NCBI GenBank assembly: GCA_032716605.1 | Contig: CM064573.1 | Location: forward strand, 7,152,543-7,216,542 | Source of the DNA: Paralithodes platypus | Lineage: Eukaryota; Arthropoda; Malacostraca; Decapoda; Lithodidae | Length of the DNA stretch: 64,000 nucleotides | Reading direction: 5' to 3' | Shown: in pieces, positions 22,612-34,240 of the stretch | How the letters are laid out: each line of letters starts with the position of its first letter | Position numbering within the stretch: position 1 is the first letter of the stretch | Translations under genes and position numbers: made by a program | Notes under the pieces: model-generated | The model's input: only the letters and a program-made list of their open reading frames with translations | Told to the model about the DNA's origin: nothing | Database searches by the model: none

Positions 22612-23018
22612 CATATATATATACCGGTATATATATTTTTTTTTTAGAGAGAGAGAGAGAGAGAGAGAATATCAATAAGTGTGTTGAGGGTTGGACGTAC
22701 TAAAAATATGACAGGGAAATGTCCCTGTCATCTTAAATTAAGTAAATTTTAAGTAGAAAATAAATATTGAACTGATAATGTGAATATTATTTATCTGAAA
22801 GAAAAAAGTTTGGTGTGTAGTATGCAATTTATAAATTACTTATACTAATATGGTTGGAATTATTTGACAGTTCGGACATTTCTACTTTATTGAATGTATT
22901 CATAAAAAAACCCACATTGAACGGTTTCAACTGACTAATATACATGGTAACCCGCTGAATATAAAGTATTATTGTTTAGTCCTTTAGGCAGTACATCTCT
23001 TGCTCTCGCGTGGATGCA

Positions 23019-23052
<34 letters not shown>

Positions 23053-23582
23053 AAATCAACAGTTCTGCCTTCCTTCCATTATATATTAGTGTAACCCTGA
23101 AGCTGTAAAAACAAACACATATTGAGGAAAGAAATCCATTAAGGTTTTTATCCCAAACTAATGAACAGTAAATGAGAAGGCAGGAGGAGGGTGGGGGGGG
23201 GGGGGGGGGGGGGGGGGGGGAAACGGGGAGGGGGGGGGCAGGGGCGGGGGGGGGGGAGGGGGCAATGTTGAGGGGGACCGAAAGCTAGCTGGGGCTAGAG
23301 GAGAGAAGTGCAGAGGGACAAAAGCAAAACCTAAAAAAAAAAGCAATTAAGGAGGAAAACCAGAAAAGACCAAGGACCAAATAAAAATAGATAAAAAAAA
23401 ATAAGAAAAGACCTGAACAACACATTAATGAAATTATTAATATATTTGAATTGTTTATTATAAGTTTGATTTCACATTTAGTTTACCTACAGTATTATAT
23501 AGCAGTTACAATTGTAGCACACTAATTTCATTGTGTTGATCCTGGTTAGATTCAATTTAACAATTTATGGCTGCTATAATCT
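22612..23582. other. Microsatellites, G-rich tract, non-coding
   Basis: (AT)n then T-run and (GA)n at 22612-22668; (GA)n at 23019-23049; a G-rich tract at 23188-23270 including about 30 consecutive G; otherwise AT-rich with no gene. The proline-rich minus ORF at 23158-23346 is a product of the G tract. Confidence 0.6.
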
Positions 23583-23584
23583 AT

Positions 23585-23674
<90 letters not shown>
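23583..23674. repeat. (CT)n microsatellite
   Basis: About 90 bp of CT followed by a short (GC/GT) run. Confidence 0.97.
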
Positions 23675-23678
<4 letters not shown>

Positions 23679-23800
23679 GCGCGCGTGTGCATGCAACTCA
23701 CCCATATAGTGTACCGGTACCAAAATATTTCACTTTTTTATCTATCGTCCTTTTATAACATACACTGCCACTCATAGACCAAACAGTGGAAATCAAGTGA

Positions 23801-24200
23801 ATACATTTGACGTCAAGAACATGTGAACATAAAGAGATATATGTATTTGACGTCAAGAACATGTGAACATAAAGAGATATATGTATTTGACGTCAAGAAC
23901 ATGTGAACATAAAGAGATATATGTATTTGACGTCAAGAACATGTGAACATGAAGAGATATATGTAGTTGACGTCAAGAACATGTGAACATGAAGAGATAT
24001 ATGTATTTGACGTCAAGAACATGTGAACATAAAGAGATATATGTATTTGACGTCAAGAACATGTGAACATAAAGAGATATATGTATTTGACGTCAAGAAC
24101 ATGTGAACATAAAGAGATATATGTATTTGACGTCAAGAACATGTGAACATAAAGAGATATATGTATTTGACGTCAAGAACATGTGAACATAAAGAGATAT
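23801..24200. repeat. 40-bp minisatellite, 10 copies, each with a CRE palindrome
   Basis: Ten almost identical units of exactly 40 bp. Each contains TTGACGTCAAGAACATGTG, i.e. the palindrome TGACGTCA (cAMP-response-element consensus, also an AatII site) and ACATGT. Substitutions are few, for example AAAGAG to GAAGAG in units 4 and 5. Confidence 0.95.
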
Positions 24201-24204
24201 ACAG

Positions 24205-25040
24205 GTATGTATTTTTTGTAGTGGATGCTTGAATGACTAAAACAGCTTGAGACTCCTTTGTATGGTGGTGTGTGGGAGTTGTTGTTGTGTCTGTGTGTGA
24301 GTGTCATAGAAAACAGGTTTGCATTAATGAATAGTTAAATTGAATACCTGCAGACTGGAGAATATTTTGTGAAGTGTTTTGAGGAAAATTACAAAAGGTG
24401 TGCTGTATGGAGAGATAGAGATGGAAAGACAGACAGAGGGAGGGGGGGGGGGGATAGACGACTCAAAATGATGTTTTGATCGACTGCATATAACACATGA
24501 AAATACATTAAGCTAAAATGTCGTATATGCCACTGTATGATATTACTGATGAAGTCTGAAATACGGAAAGGAACAACTTAAAGTAGGAGTCATATTTTAG
24601 TATTGTATTTTGGTGTAACAGCTGTTGGTCTGGTCAACACTACTCTGTGGGAGGCTAACACGTGTCGGGGAATAAGAGGGGAAACAAACAACAACATACA
24701 AACATCATAGGACTGGGAACAATGGCATAATACGTGGAGTTAATATTCAGTTGTTCAAATTACTCATGCCACACGTGTCATTAGGGTTATGTTTTGTACA
24801 CTATGTTTCATAAATCAATATGGAGATAACTAATAACCCCTTCACCACCATTACGGAATGTTCATCATATTCTGGTTACTATTAAATTAAACAATTTAAC
24901 TTGGTTTATAATCTACCTCTACGACTCAAATGGGTAAATACGATCTAAATATACCCTCTTCATAACAAAGGTCCTTATTAGTCTGCATTTCACTTAGTTT
25001 TGGAAGGCCCTCTTGGAATCAATGATGTAAAGTCTACCTC
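24205..25040. other. Non-coding stretch
   Basis: Short G tract near 24442-24452; otherwise nothing recognised. Confidence 0.4.
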
Positions 25041-25046
25041 AATTAA

Positions 25047-25149
25047 CCCTTTGATTTCTAAAATTTCTTTGTAAACTAGGCTAAGTAAAATCGTATACCT
25101 TTAGCTAAATTATAATCTGGAATAAAAGCATCATCATATATTGAAAGGG
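25047..25149. mobile_element. Candidate 103-bp TTAA-flanked MITE
   Basis: Flanked by TTAA at 25043-25046 and 25150-25153, with both ends starting CCCTTT (second read on the minus strand). TIRs are only 6-7 bp, so chance is possible. Confidence 0.4.
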
Positions 25150-25153
25150 TTAA

Positions 25154-25483
25154 CTGTAAATGTTGCAGTATTGCCACTTCACTCCCTCTCAAAGGTCTGC
25201 CAACACCTACAGTCTACTGTACACTTTCATTTAGATTGACTCCATTTACATGTAAACTAGCTTTGCGTTTATTTAGTTTAAGTTTTATTGCAAATTTTCT
25301 CTGAAAATTTACTTTTGCATGCTTAGCCTTTTCTAAATATATCCCTTGAAACAATAAATAATGTCACCATGATGTGTACTAAGAACGCAAAATACATTGT
25401 GTTATCTCTTGTTTAATTATTAATTAACAATCCTAGGAAAGTATTCTGTTATCTGTAAATGTATATCTTGTTGGTGGATGTTA
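25154..25483. other. Non-coding stretch
   Basis: Nothing recognised. Confidence 0.4.
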
Positions 25484-26657
25484 CACAGCTTCATCTGGTT
25501 CTCTGGTCTCCCTTTCCTTCATCACAGCTTCATCTGGTTCTCTGGCCTCCCTTTCCTTCATCACAGCTTCATCTGGTTCTCTGGTCTCCCTTTCCTTCAT
25601 CACAGCTTCATCTGGTTCTCTGGCCTCCCTTTCCTTCATCACAGCTTCATCTGGGTCTCTGGCCTCCCTTTCCTTCATCACAGCTTCATCTGGTTCTCTG
25701 GTCTCCCTTTCCTTCATCACAGCTTCATCTGGTTCTCTGGCCTCCCTTTACTTCATCACAGCTTCATCTGGTTCTCTGGCCTCCCTTTCCTTCATCACAG
25801 CTTCATCTGGTTCTCTGGCCTCCCTTTCCTTCATCACAGCTTCATCTGGTTCTCTGGCCCTACATTTTGACTTAATCACAGGCTTCATTCTGGTTCTTGG
25901 CCTCCCTTTACTTCACCCACAGCTTCATCTGGTTCTCTGGCCTCCCTTTCCTTCATCACAGCTTCATCTGGTTCTCTGGCCTCCCTTTCCTTCATCTGGT
26001 TCTCTGGCCTCCCTTTCCTTCATCACAGCTTCATCTGGTTCTCTGGCCTCCCTTTCCTTCATCTGGTTCTCTGGTCTCCCTTTCCTTCATCACAGCTTCA
26101 TCTGGTTCTCTGGCCTCCCTTTCCTTCATCTGGTTATCTGGTCTCCCTTTCCTTCATCACAGCTTCATCTGGTTCTCTGGCCTCCCTTTCCTTCATCACA
26201 GCTTCATCTGGTTCTCTGGCCTCCCTTTCCTTCATCACAGCTTCATCTGGTTCCTCTCGGGTCTCCCTTTCCTTCATCACAGCTTCATCTGTTTCTTGGT
26301 TTTACTCCCTTTCCTTCATCACAGCTTCATCTGGTTCTCTGGCCTCCCTTTCCTTTATCACAGCTTCATCTGGTTCTCTGGCCTCCCTTTCCTTCATCTG
26401 GTTCTCTGGTCTCCCTTTCCTTCATCACAGCTTCATCTGGTTCTCTGGCCTCCCTTTCCTTCATCACAGCTTCATCTGGTTCTCTGGCCTCCCTTTCCTT
26501 TATCACAGCTTCATCTGGTTCTCTGGCCTCCCTGTCCTTCATCACAGCTTCATCTGGTTCTCTGGCCTCCCTTTCCTTTATCACATCTTCATCTGGTTCT
26601 CTGGCCTCCCTTCCCTTCAACTGGTTCTCTGGTCTCCCTTTCCTTCATCACAGCTTC
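25484..26657. repeat. 39-bp minisatellite, about 30 units
   Basis: Unit starts CTTCATCTGGTTCTCTGG and ends CTTCATCACAG, 39 bp or 13 codons. The second half (25980 onwards) has shortened units lacking the CACAG-containing part, plus a diverged patch at 25861-25915 and 26260-26310. On the minus strand the unit reads a charged 13-residue repeat, MKEREAREPDEAV; on the plus strand SFIWFSGLPFLHH. Frame-disrupting indels make an expressed protein unlikely, but the minus reading is noted. Confidence 0.93.
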
Positions 26658-26845
26658 AATGTTATTATCCCTTGATTAAATCTCACCCGACCTACCTTCC
26701 TTCCTTCCTGCTTCATATATTCAGTTATACATTCCCTGCACTTGTTGATATTCTGAACTAATTCCTTGTATTCTGAGTACAGATACATAATGTTAAATGA
26801 AAAGAAGGCGAAGCATGTATGCAATACCGTTAATGTTTGTCCTTG

Positions 26846-26945
26846 NNNNNNNNNNNNNNNNNNNNNNNNNNNNNNNNNNNNNNNNNNNNNNNNNNNNNNN
26901 NNNNNNNNNNNNNNNNNNNNNNNNNNNNNNNNNNNNNNNNNNNNN
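26846..26945. other. Assembly gap (100 N)
   Basis: Exactly 100 N, probably a scaffold gap of arbitrary length. Confidence 0.99.
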
Positions 26946-26989
26946 TGTTATATAAAATGTCAAACAACCAATACACTGTCCTTGATGTC

Positions 26990-27180
26990 ATGTCAGCAGT
27001 TCCTTACATTTTGTCCTCCTCCATTTTCTGAAATACCATTTTCCTCCTTCCCTCTTGCCATCCTTCCCACACCTCCAGCCCTCCAATACAATGGTTTGTG
27101 CCCTTGGGGCCTCCAAATGCATTTCCAATGTGGCCGAGTAACACGAGAACCTGTTATCGTATAGATGTTGCTGGCTCACA
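26990..27180. repeat. Interspersed repeat R2, copy 1
   Basis: Shares TACATTTT ... CTCCAATACAATG/CTCCAACACAATT ... CTCCAAATG ... CAATGTGGC ... AGTAACAC with 41010-41175, same order and strand. A further shared block, CTCCCTGACAACCTTC followed by ACCTGCC/GCCTGCC, occurs at 27575-27610 and 41535-41570. The class is unknown. Confidence 0.6.
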
Positions 27181-29070
27181 ACGGATATACCATGGATGTG
27201 TTACATAGTGTTCATACTTTATTGTTACTAATACCCCTAAACACATATGTTTTCACTACTATTTACTGATCAAAGATTAATTTTATTTTCACCCAACCAA
27301 CTTGACTCAATCCAACTTAAACCTTGTTTTTTTGGGAATTATATTGTCCCACCCCTAACATCATTTTGATCTAGACAACTTTCTTTCTACCTGGATAATG
27401 AGAATTTGGTCGGTACTTTGATGATTTTTACCCCTGTTCATCCCATCACTACCAATCATTCACCACATTCCTCACAATCAATGTATATTTGCGTTCCAGG
27501 ACCAACTGAAATGTTCTTGTTTTGTCCATGGCAACAAATTCTTTAACATTTTCACACAAGTGACCTAATGAAATGTCTCCACCTCCCTGACAACCTTCTT
27601 GCCTGCCCATCCTTAAACATCATTAAATAGTTTCACTTAAACCGAACAAAACTGTCATCTGGTAACAACCTCCACATTTGTCTCACAGAATAACATCCGT
27701 CTCATCATCACCCCACTTGTCCCACCTGCGACCATATAAGGACTCGCCTTGTCATACAGATAAGCCTTAGTTTCAGGCACTAAAGAGTGGTTATAACATC
27801 TACCAGACCTTATGATAATCCATAGAAACATGTCTCGCCTCGTAACCGCTGGTGCACAATTATGACAGCCACCACAACAACCCCAGACTAATTAATGGAT
27901 GCGTCTATAACAATTTACTACCAGAGCGGAACCGCACGGCACCACCACCTGGTAATTGATTCTCTGATTAATTGGCTGGCTGAGTGGGTTAAGGGTTGGC
28001 TCACCATGTTATCTGGGTGAATGGTCCTGTGTGCGTTGGATTCGACAACACTCTCTGCCAACGGGACAGTCTACCTTCAATCATTCCAAGGGAGGACAGA
28101 AGAGGGAAGATCTCCAAAAACAATTTCAGTACACCAAGGAATTCATGGATGTAGAAAGTTGAAGAAATTTTTCTAGAAGAGAAATTAGAAGGGAAAATTC
28201 GAAACAAATATTAACATTAATAGACGAATACGGAAATGCATCGTAGATCGAATTTCCTTGAGTTGAATAAGATGGTATGGCGATAGTCTGATTTTAGTGT
28301 TTTATTATTTTTGAGACAATGCACTGAGGAAAGAAAACAGATAAAACAAAAAGGTCCATGTGCCTAAAGGCATCCTTCCATTCAATAAAAATTTTGTAAC
28401 AACTGGATTTTTAACCACTTTTGTCGATTTGTAAGCGTTGTGGAAAGCAACTCGAGGGAAGTGAATTCCAAAGAGTAGGTGTAAGTTGTCTCGGTTAAAT
28501 GGAATGTTGATATGAGGGTCAGAAGTTCCGCATTGTGGAGGAGAAAGTGTACAATTCATGGGCGCATAGATAACGTAATTAGTTAATAAGATACTTTGGG
28601 GCGTACGACGGACGGAAGGGCATTGACCAAAACTTTGGTTGAAAATTACAATCCTTATACTCTACATAAACCTGTGAACCGACAGACAGACGTTAAGTAA
28701 TACAACTCTCAAAGTATCGAATACAAAAGCTTATGAGCCACAATGAATTTACACCCAAACTTGTTATTATTCCGTGGTATAGTAAGGGGGACAAATCCTC
28801 ACCCCTTCAATATGGTTATCCAATCATCTCGAACATTTTTTGTGTGAGGTTTGCAACTAACCAAGAACTAGAACCTAACTATCATGAGTATTGAACAAAA
28901 ACTCTAATGTTACATATTGAGAGTGGTCCACGAGGGGGGCAAGCTGGGGTGTAGTTGTGTCCATTATTGACGAACATTAACATGATCCTTTCAGGTACCG
29001 AATAATGGAAGGAGGTGTCTAAGTACAGTCAACATTGCATTCATTGGTTTCTCCAGATATTTTGTTGAAC
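27181..29070. other. Non-coding stretch
   Basis: No recognised gene. The minus ORF at 28305-28559 (84 codons) has no motif I know. Part of 27480-27640 seems to belong to repeat R2. Confidence 0.4.
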
Positions 29071-29074
29071 AGTC

Positions 29075-29115
29075 ACACACACACACAGTAGGACACACAG
29101 ACACACATACAACAA

Positions 29116-29151
<36 letters not shown>
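29075..29151. repeat. (CA)n microsatellite
   Basis: CA runs at 29075-29086 and 29119-29151 with CACATA interruptions. Confidence 0.95.
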
Positions 29152-29154
<3 letters not shown>

Positions 29155-29249
29155 GGAAACAAATACCTTGCGCTTTCATCAACCCTACGGCGAACGCTCC
29201 AGGGTACAATGCTGGCCAGAATTGTAGAATTATAAACAACTTCTATTGT

Positions 29250-29515
29250 GAACATGGTTCAGTACAACACATGGTAGCCAAACAGAGATACAAAATCACG
29301 AGGTATACAACATGGTGGCTATAACAAACACCTGGCTAGCCACCAGGATACATCACGAGGTACTACAACATGGTGGCAATAAACAACACTGGTAGCCAAC
29401 CAGGAATACATACACGAGGTTATACAACCATGGTGGCTATAACCCCACTGGTAGCCAAACAGGATACATCACGAGGTATACAACATGGTGGCAATAACAA
29501 CACAAGATTGGTAAT
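29250..29515. repeat. Degenerate tandem repeat of about 60 bp, 4-5 units
   Basis: Units carry ACGAGGTATACAACATGGTG, GCYATAAC-ACAC and GGTAGCCAAACAGGATACATC with many one-base insertions. Confidence 0.75.
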
Positions 29516-29576
29516 GTCTCCCTGGCAAAACGGACTCAAGGTGGAAAGAGAGCAGTGCGCGGGTCAATGAACAAGT

Positions 29577-29584
29577 GTGAGAGA

Positions 29585-29638
<54 letters not shown>

Positions 29639-29657
29639 CCCCCCCCCCCCCCCCCCC
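29577..29657. repeat. (GA)n then C23
   Basis: About 58 bp GA-rich followed by a run of about 23 C. Confidence 0.96.
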
Positions 29658-30034
29658 TCTTTGTGCTGTGTAAGTGTTCCCATCTCCTTCATTGGCCCCG
29701 TGGGGTGCTTCCCAGTACTGGACTCATAGTAGTAATGACAGAGAGTGTTGGAATGGTTGGGAGGGGGACTATTAAAGACATCTCTGGAGGTCCATTACAA
29801 GGGGAAAGAGGGAGGAAGGATGTACAATCGCGCTAATAAGTGATGTCTCGGCACCAAGTATGTGTTGATCAATAATTGGTATCAGCATTATCTAAGCTTC
29901 ATTTCTTCATATCGAGTGAAATATACAAACATGTTCCTACAATTATCCACCCTATTCAACATCTGACAGACATTAATACAGCACAGAGCAAGTCAAACGT
30001 AATGACAGCTGGGACATGACTTATTAGCGCGACC
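29658..30034. other. Non-coding stretch
   Basis: Nothing recognised. Confidence 0.4.
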
Positions 30035-30516
30035 GTACCAAGGATGGTGCACCAGTATAGAGCAACCAATGACAAGCGGTACTGGAAGGTCACTGTACCA
30101 AGGATGGTGCACCAGTATAGAACAACCAATGACAGGCGGTACTGGAAGGTCACTGTACCAAGGATGGTGCACCAGTATAGAGCAACCAATGACATGCGGT
30201 ACTGGAAGGTCACTGTACCAAGGATGGTGCACCAGTATAGAACAACCAATGACAGGCGGTACTGGAAGGTCACTGTACCAAGGATGGTGCACCAGTATAG
30301 AACAACCAATGACAGGCGGTACTGGAAGGTCACTGTACCAAGGATGGTGCACCAGTATAGAACAACCAATGACAGGCGGTACTGGAAGGTCACTGTACCA
30401 AGGATGTTGCACCAGTATAGAACAACCAATGCCAGGTGGTACTGGAAGGTCATTGTACCAAGGATGGTGCACCAGTATAGAACAACCAATGACAGGCGGT
30501 ACTGGAAGGTCACTGT
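30035..30516. repeat. 60-bp minisatellite, 8 copies
   Basis: Eight units of exactly 60 bp (20 codons), starting GTACCAAGGATGGTGCACC and ending GGAAGGTCACT. Units differ at a few sites (AGAGCAACC or AGAACAACC; GACAAGC, GACATGC or GACAGGC). Several frames stay open through the array only because of its period. Confidence 0.95.
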
Positions 30517-31480
30517 GTCCTATACGTTCACTGTGTACCTCAGAATGAAGGGATACTTATAAGAGTTAGAGACATGCAGGTGACCATACGGAAGACAGAG
30601 GTGTTACTTGTGTACGGTACAAGGTTTATTATTATCATGGTTATAGTTGTATATCATGTACTCAGGGCAATATTAATTTACTATTCGCGACATTACAAAC
30701 ATATTGGGATTGCTAAAATTAGTACGGCCCTTGAGTAACAGGAAATGCATATTGTTGACAGTGTTCCATGACTTAATAGTTCATGTTACAACCTTCCTCT
30801 CTGACGCGGCTTGTCTTCCTCTCTTCTCTTGTCTGTAGTTATATTTACCAGGCAAACAATCAAGCGTACAAACACTAAGGCTGGCACACAGACACGAGTG
30901 TTTTGGAGAACACACACAAACACTCATGTGGACAAGCATTAAAGCCGTGACACATTTTGCACTGATTTTGAAAACACACACACACACACACACACACTTA
31001 ACACGGTCACGGTGACCAAGCACGCTAAGTCACTGTACTTGAAATGCTGGTTCTGGTGGTGGGGGGGTAGAATTCGGGTATGACAATTGATCAGTCTGTT
31101 GACCACTTAGGACAAAGTCTAGGTTAAGTCTAGGATAAGGGACTGTGTGTGTTCAACCTCATTGACTACCGGCTCGGCGATTATCATTAGTATCATACAC
31201 ACACACACTTCTCCAACCAATAACCATTCACGTTAGGAGGAAAATAAAGTGAATAAAAGCCAACATTAGATAAGTATACCTTTGCCCGGAACTGTGAAAA
31301 ACAAAGATAACAAACAAAACAAAGAACAATACAAGATCTTGTGAGTAGATAATGCAGGACGGAGATGGGATGGGGACAAAATGGCAACATGTCTGTTTCA
31401 GGGGGAGTCAATTATGCCAATTACTGCACTACTAATGACGTTATTTTCTTACTATCTATACCGGTTCTCCCCGCCATTTT
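30517..31480. other. Non-coding stretch with (CA)n
   Basis: (CA)n at 30974-30998; otherwise nothing recognised. Confidence 0.45.

Positions 31481-31481
<1 letters not shown>

Positions 31482-31520
<39 letters not shown>
31482..31520. repeat. (CT)n microsatellite
   Basis: CT tract directly 5' of a LINE C 3' end. Confidence 0.95.
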
Positions 31521-31523
<3 letters not shown>

Positions 31524-31649
31524 ATCTTTGCTATCCTTTCCTTCCACTTTATCTTTGGGTTGCTATCTCTATTAGGATTAAGTCCTGGTCACCTCGCAGG
31601 GATCGTAAGATCTGTGTGGCCAGTGTATCTATGTAAATCTATGTAAATC

Positions 31650-31650
<1 letters not shown>
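31521..31650 (+). mobile_element. LINE C 3'-end-only copy
   Basis: TTCATCTTTGCTATCCTTTC through CTATTAGGATTAAGTCCTGG to two ATCTATGTAA tail units, matching 18529-18660 closely. It is a very short 5'-truncated insertion between CT tracts. Confidence 0.88.
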
Positions 31651-31682
<32 letters not shown>

Positions 31683-32649
31683 ATAAACAACACCATTTCC
31701 AAATTCGCCGACGATATAAAAATAGGAAATACAGTCCTGAACGAAGATGATAGAAATGCGTTGCAATCTGATTTAAACAAGATATCAGAGTGGTCGAAAA
31801 AATGGCAGATGCCCTCCAATGTCGATAAATGTCAGGTGCTGCAGGTTGGTAGCAGAAATATGAAATACAAATACGAAATGAAAGGCAAACAAATAAAAAC
31901 CGCAACGGTAGTAAACGACCTAGGGGTACTAATATCTGAAAACCTAAAAACTTCCGACCAATGTATAGCAGCTGCAAATAAGGCAAACATAGCATTGGGC
32001 TTTATTAAACGATACATGAAAACGTAATAGTGCCACTGTTCAAAAGTATGGTGAGGCCCCACCTTGAATATGGTGTGCAGTTCTGGTCACCTTATCTGAT
32101 CAAGGACATTGTAAGACTCGAGTCAGTACAGCGTAGAGCGACGAAGATGATACCCTCATTAAGAAATAAACCATATGAAGAAAGACTTAAACGATTGAAC
32201 CTGTTCTCATTAAAAAAGAGGAGGTTGAGGGGTCAGCTTATTGAGTGCTTTAAGATACTAAAAGGTTTCGACAAAGTCGATGTAAATGCACTATTCACAT
32301 TAAACAATACTAATCAAACTCGCGGAAATGGAATGAAATTAAAAACCAAAATGGCAAACCTAGATGTCACAAAGAGTTTCTTCACCTACAGTGTGGCGAC
32401 AGAGTGGAATAAACTACCAGCGAGAGTGGTGGAGAGCGACACAATAAACGCTTTCAAGGGAAGGCTTGACCTCTATCTGCAGAGGGCTGGTGTAATATGA
32501 AAAAAAAAAAAAAAAAATGTATGTATGTGTATGTGTGTGCACTGTACAGTATGTATATATATACTGTATAATTATATATGTATGTATGTGTGTATGTATG
32601 TATGTGTATGTGTGTGTGTGTGTGTGTATGTGTGTATATGTATGTACCG

Positions 32650-32730
<81 letters not shown>

Positions 32731-32822
32731 TATATACATATATAGTTTGTAAGGCCAGACTGCCTAGTAAGGACCTTGAGGTCTGTGTGGTCTGTGTATC
32801 TATGTAGCTCTATGTAGCTCTC
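31683..32822 (+). mobile_element. LINE C copy 2, 5'-truncated
   Basis: Starts after (CT)n at 31651-31682 inside RT: NNTISKFADDIKIGN, with catalytic DD kept. It continues SDLNKISEWSKKWQMP, DKCQVLQVGS and NDLGVLISENLK to about 32027. A deletion then shifts the frame; 32030-32500 continues LFKSMVRPHLEYGVQFWSPY, ESVQRRATKMIPSLRNKPYE, RRLRGQLIECFKILKG and WNKLPARVVE to a stop. In the 3' UTR a poly-A (32500-32517) is followed by about 210 bp of TG/TA microsatellite (32518-32745). The family tail follows, ending in ATCTATGTAG units at about 32798-32820. Confidence 0.9.
32518..32745. repeat. (TG)n(TA)n inside LINE C 3' UTR
   Basis: TATG/TGTG repeats then about 75 bp (TA)n, between the poly-A and the conserved LINE C end. 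Confidence 0.93.
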
Positions 32823-32861
32823 TCTTAATAATGACATGATCATTATTAAGGAGCACACATA

Positions 32862-33436
32862 TACATCATAGGCTTCCACAATATAATACAATAGTGTGTT
32901 TCAATAATGGTTGGCACACAAGGGCAAAGGATTGTACATCATAGGCTTCCACAATATAATACAATAGTGTGTTTTTCAATAATGGTTGGCACACAAGGGC
33001 AAAGGATTGTACATCATAGGCTTCCACAATATAATACAATTGTGTGTTTCAATATGGTTGGCACACAAGGGCAAAGGATTGTACATCATAGGCTTCCACA
33101 ATATAATACAATAGTGTGTTTCAATAATGGTTGGCACACAAGGGCAAAGGATTGTACATCATAGGCTTCCACAATATAATACAATTGTGTGTTTCAATAT
33201 GGTTGGCACACAAGGGCAAAGGATTGTACATCATAGGCTTCCACAATATAATACAATAGTGTGTTTCAATAATGGTTGGCACACAAGGGCAAAGGATTGT
33301 ACATCATAGGCTTCCACAATATAATACAATAGTGTGTTTTTCAATAATGGTTGGCACACAAGGGCAAAGGATTGTACATCATAGGCTTCCACAACAGAAT
33401 ACAATAGTGTGTTTCAATAATGGTTGGCACACAAGG
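32862..33436. repeat. 70-76-bp minisatellite, about 7.5 copies
   Basis: Units contain GGTTGGCACACAAGGGCAAA and CATCATAGGCTTCCACAATA and differ by TCAATAATGG, TCAATATGG or TTTTCAATAATGG at one place. GGTTGGCACACAAG recurs about every 70-76 bp from 32908 to 33421. Confidence 0.93.
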
Positions 33437-34196
<760 letters not shown>

Positions 34197-34240
34197 TGTT
34201 GTTTGTCTTTAAGTATGCATGCAATGGTATATATTTGTAC

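Noticed and set aside
23801..24200. CRISPR-like regular repeats
   Set aside because: Units are contiguous with no spacers, in a eukaryotic context; same for the other minisatellites.
28305..28559. 84-codon minus ORF
   Set aside because: Looks protein-like in composition, but matches no motif I can name and has no visible partner exon; may be an old repeat.
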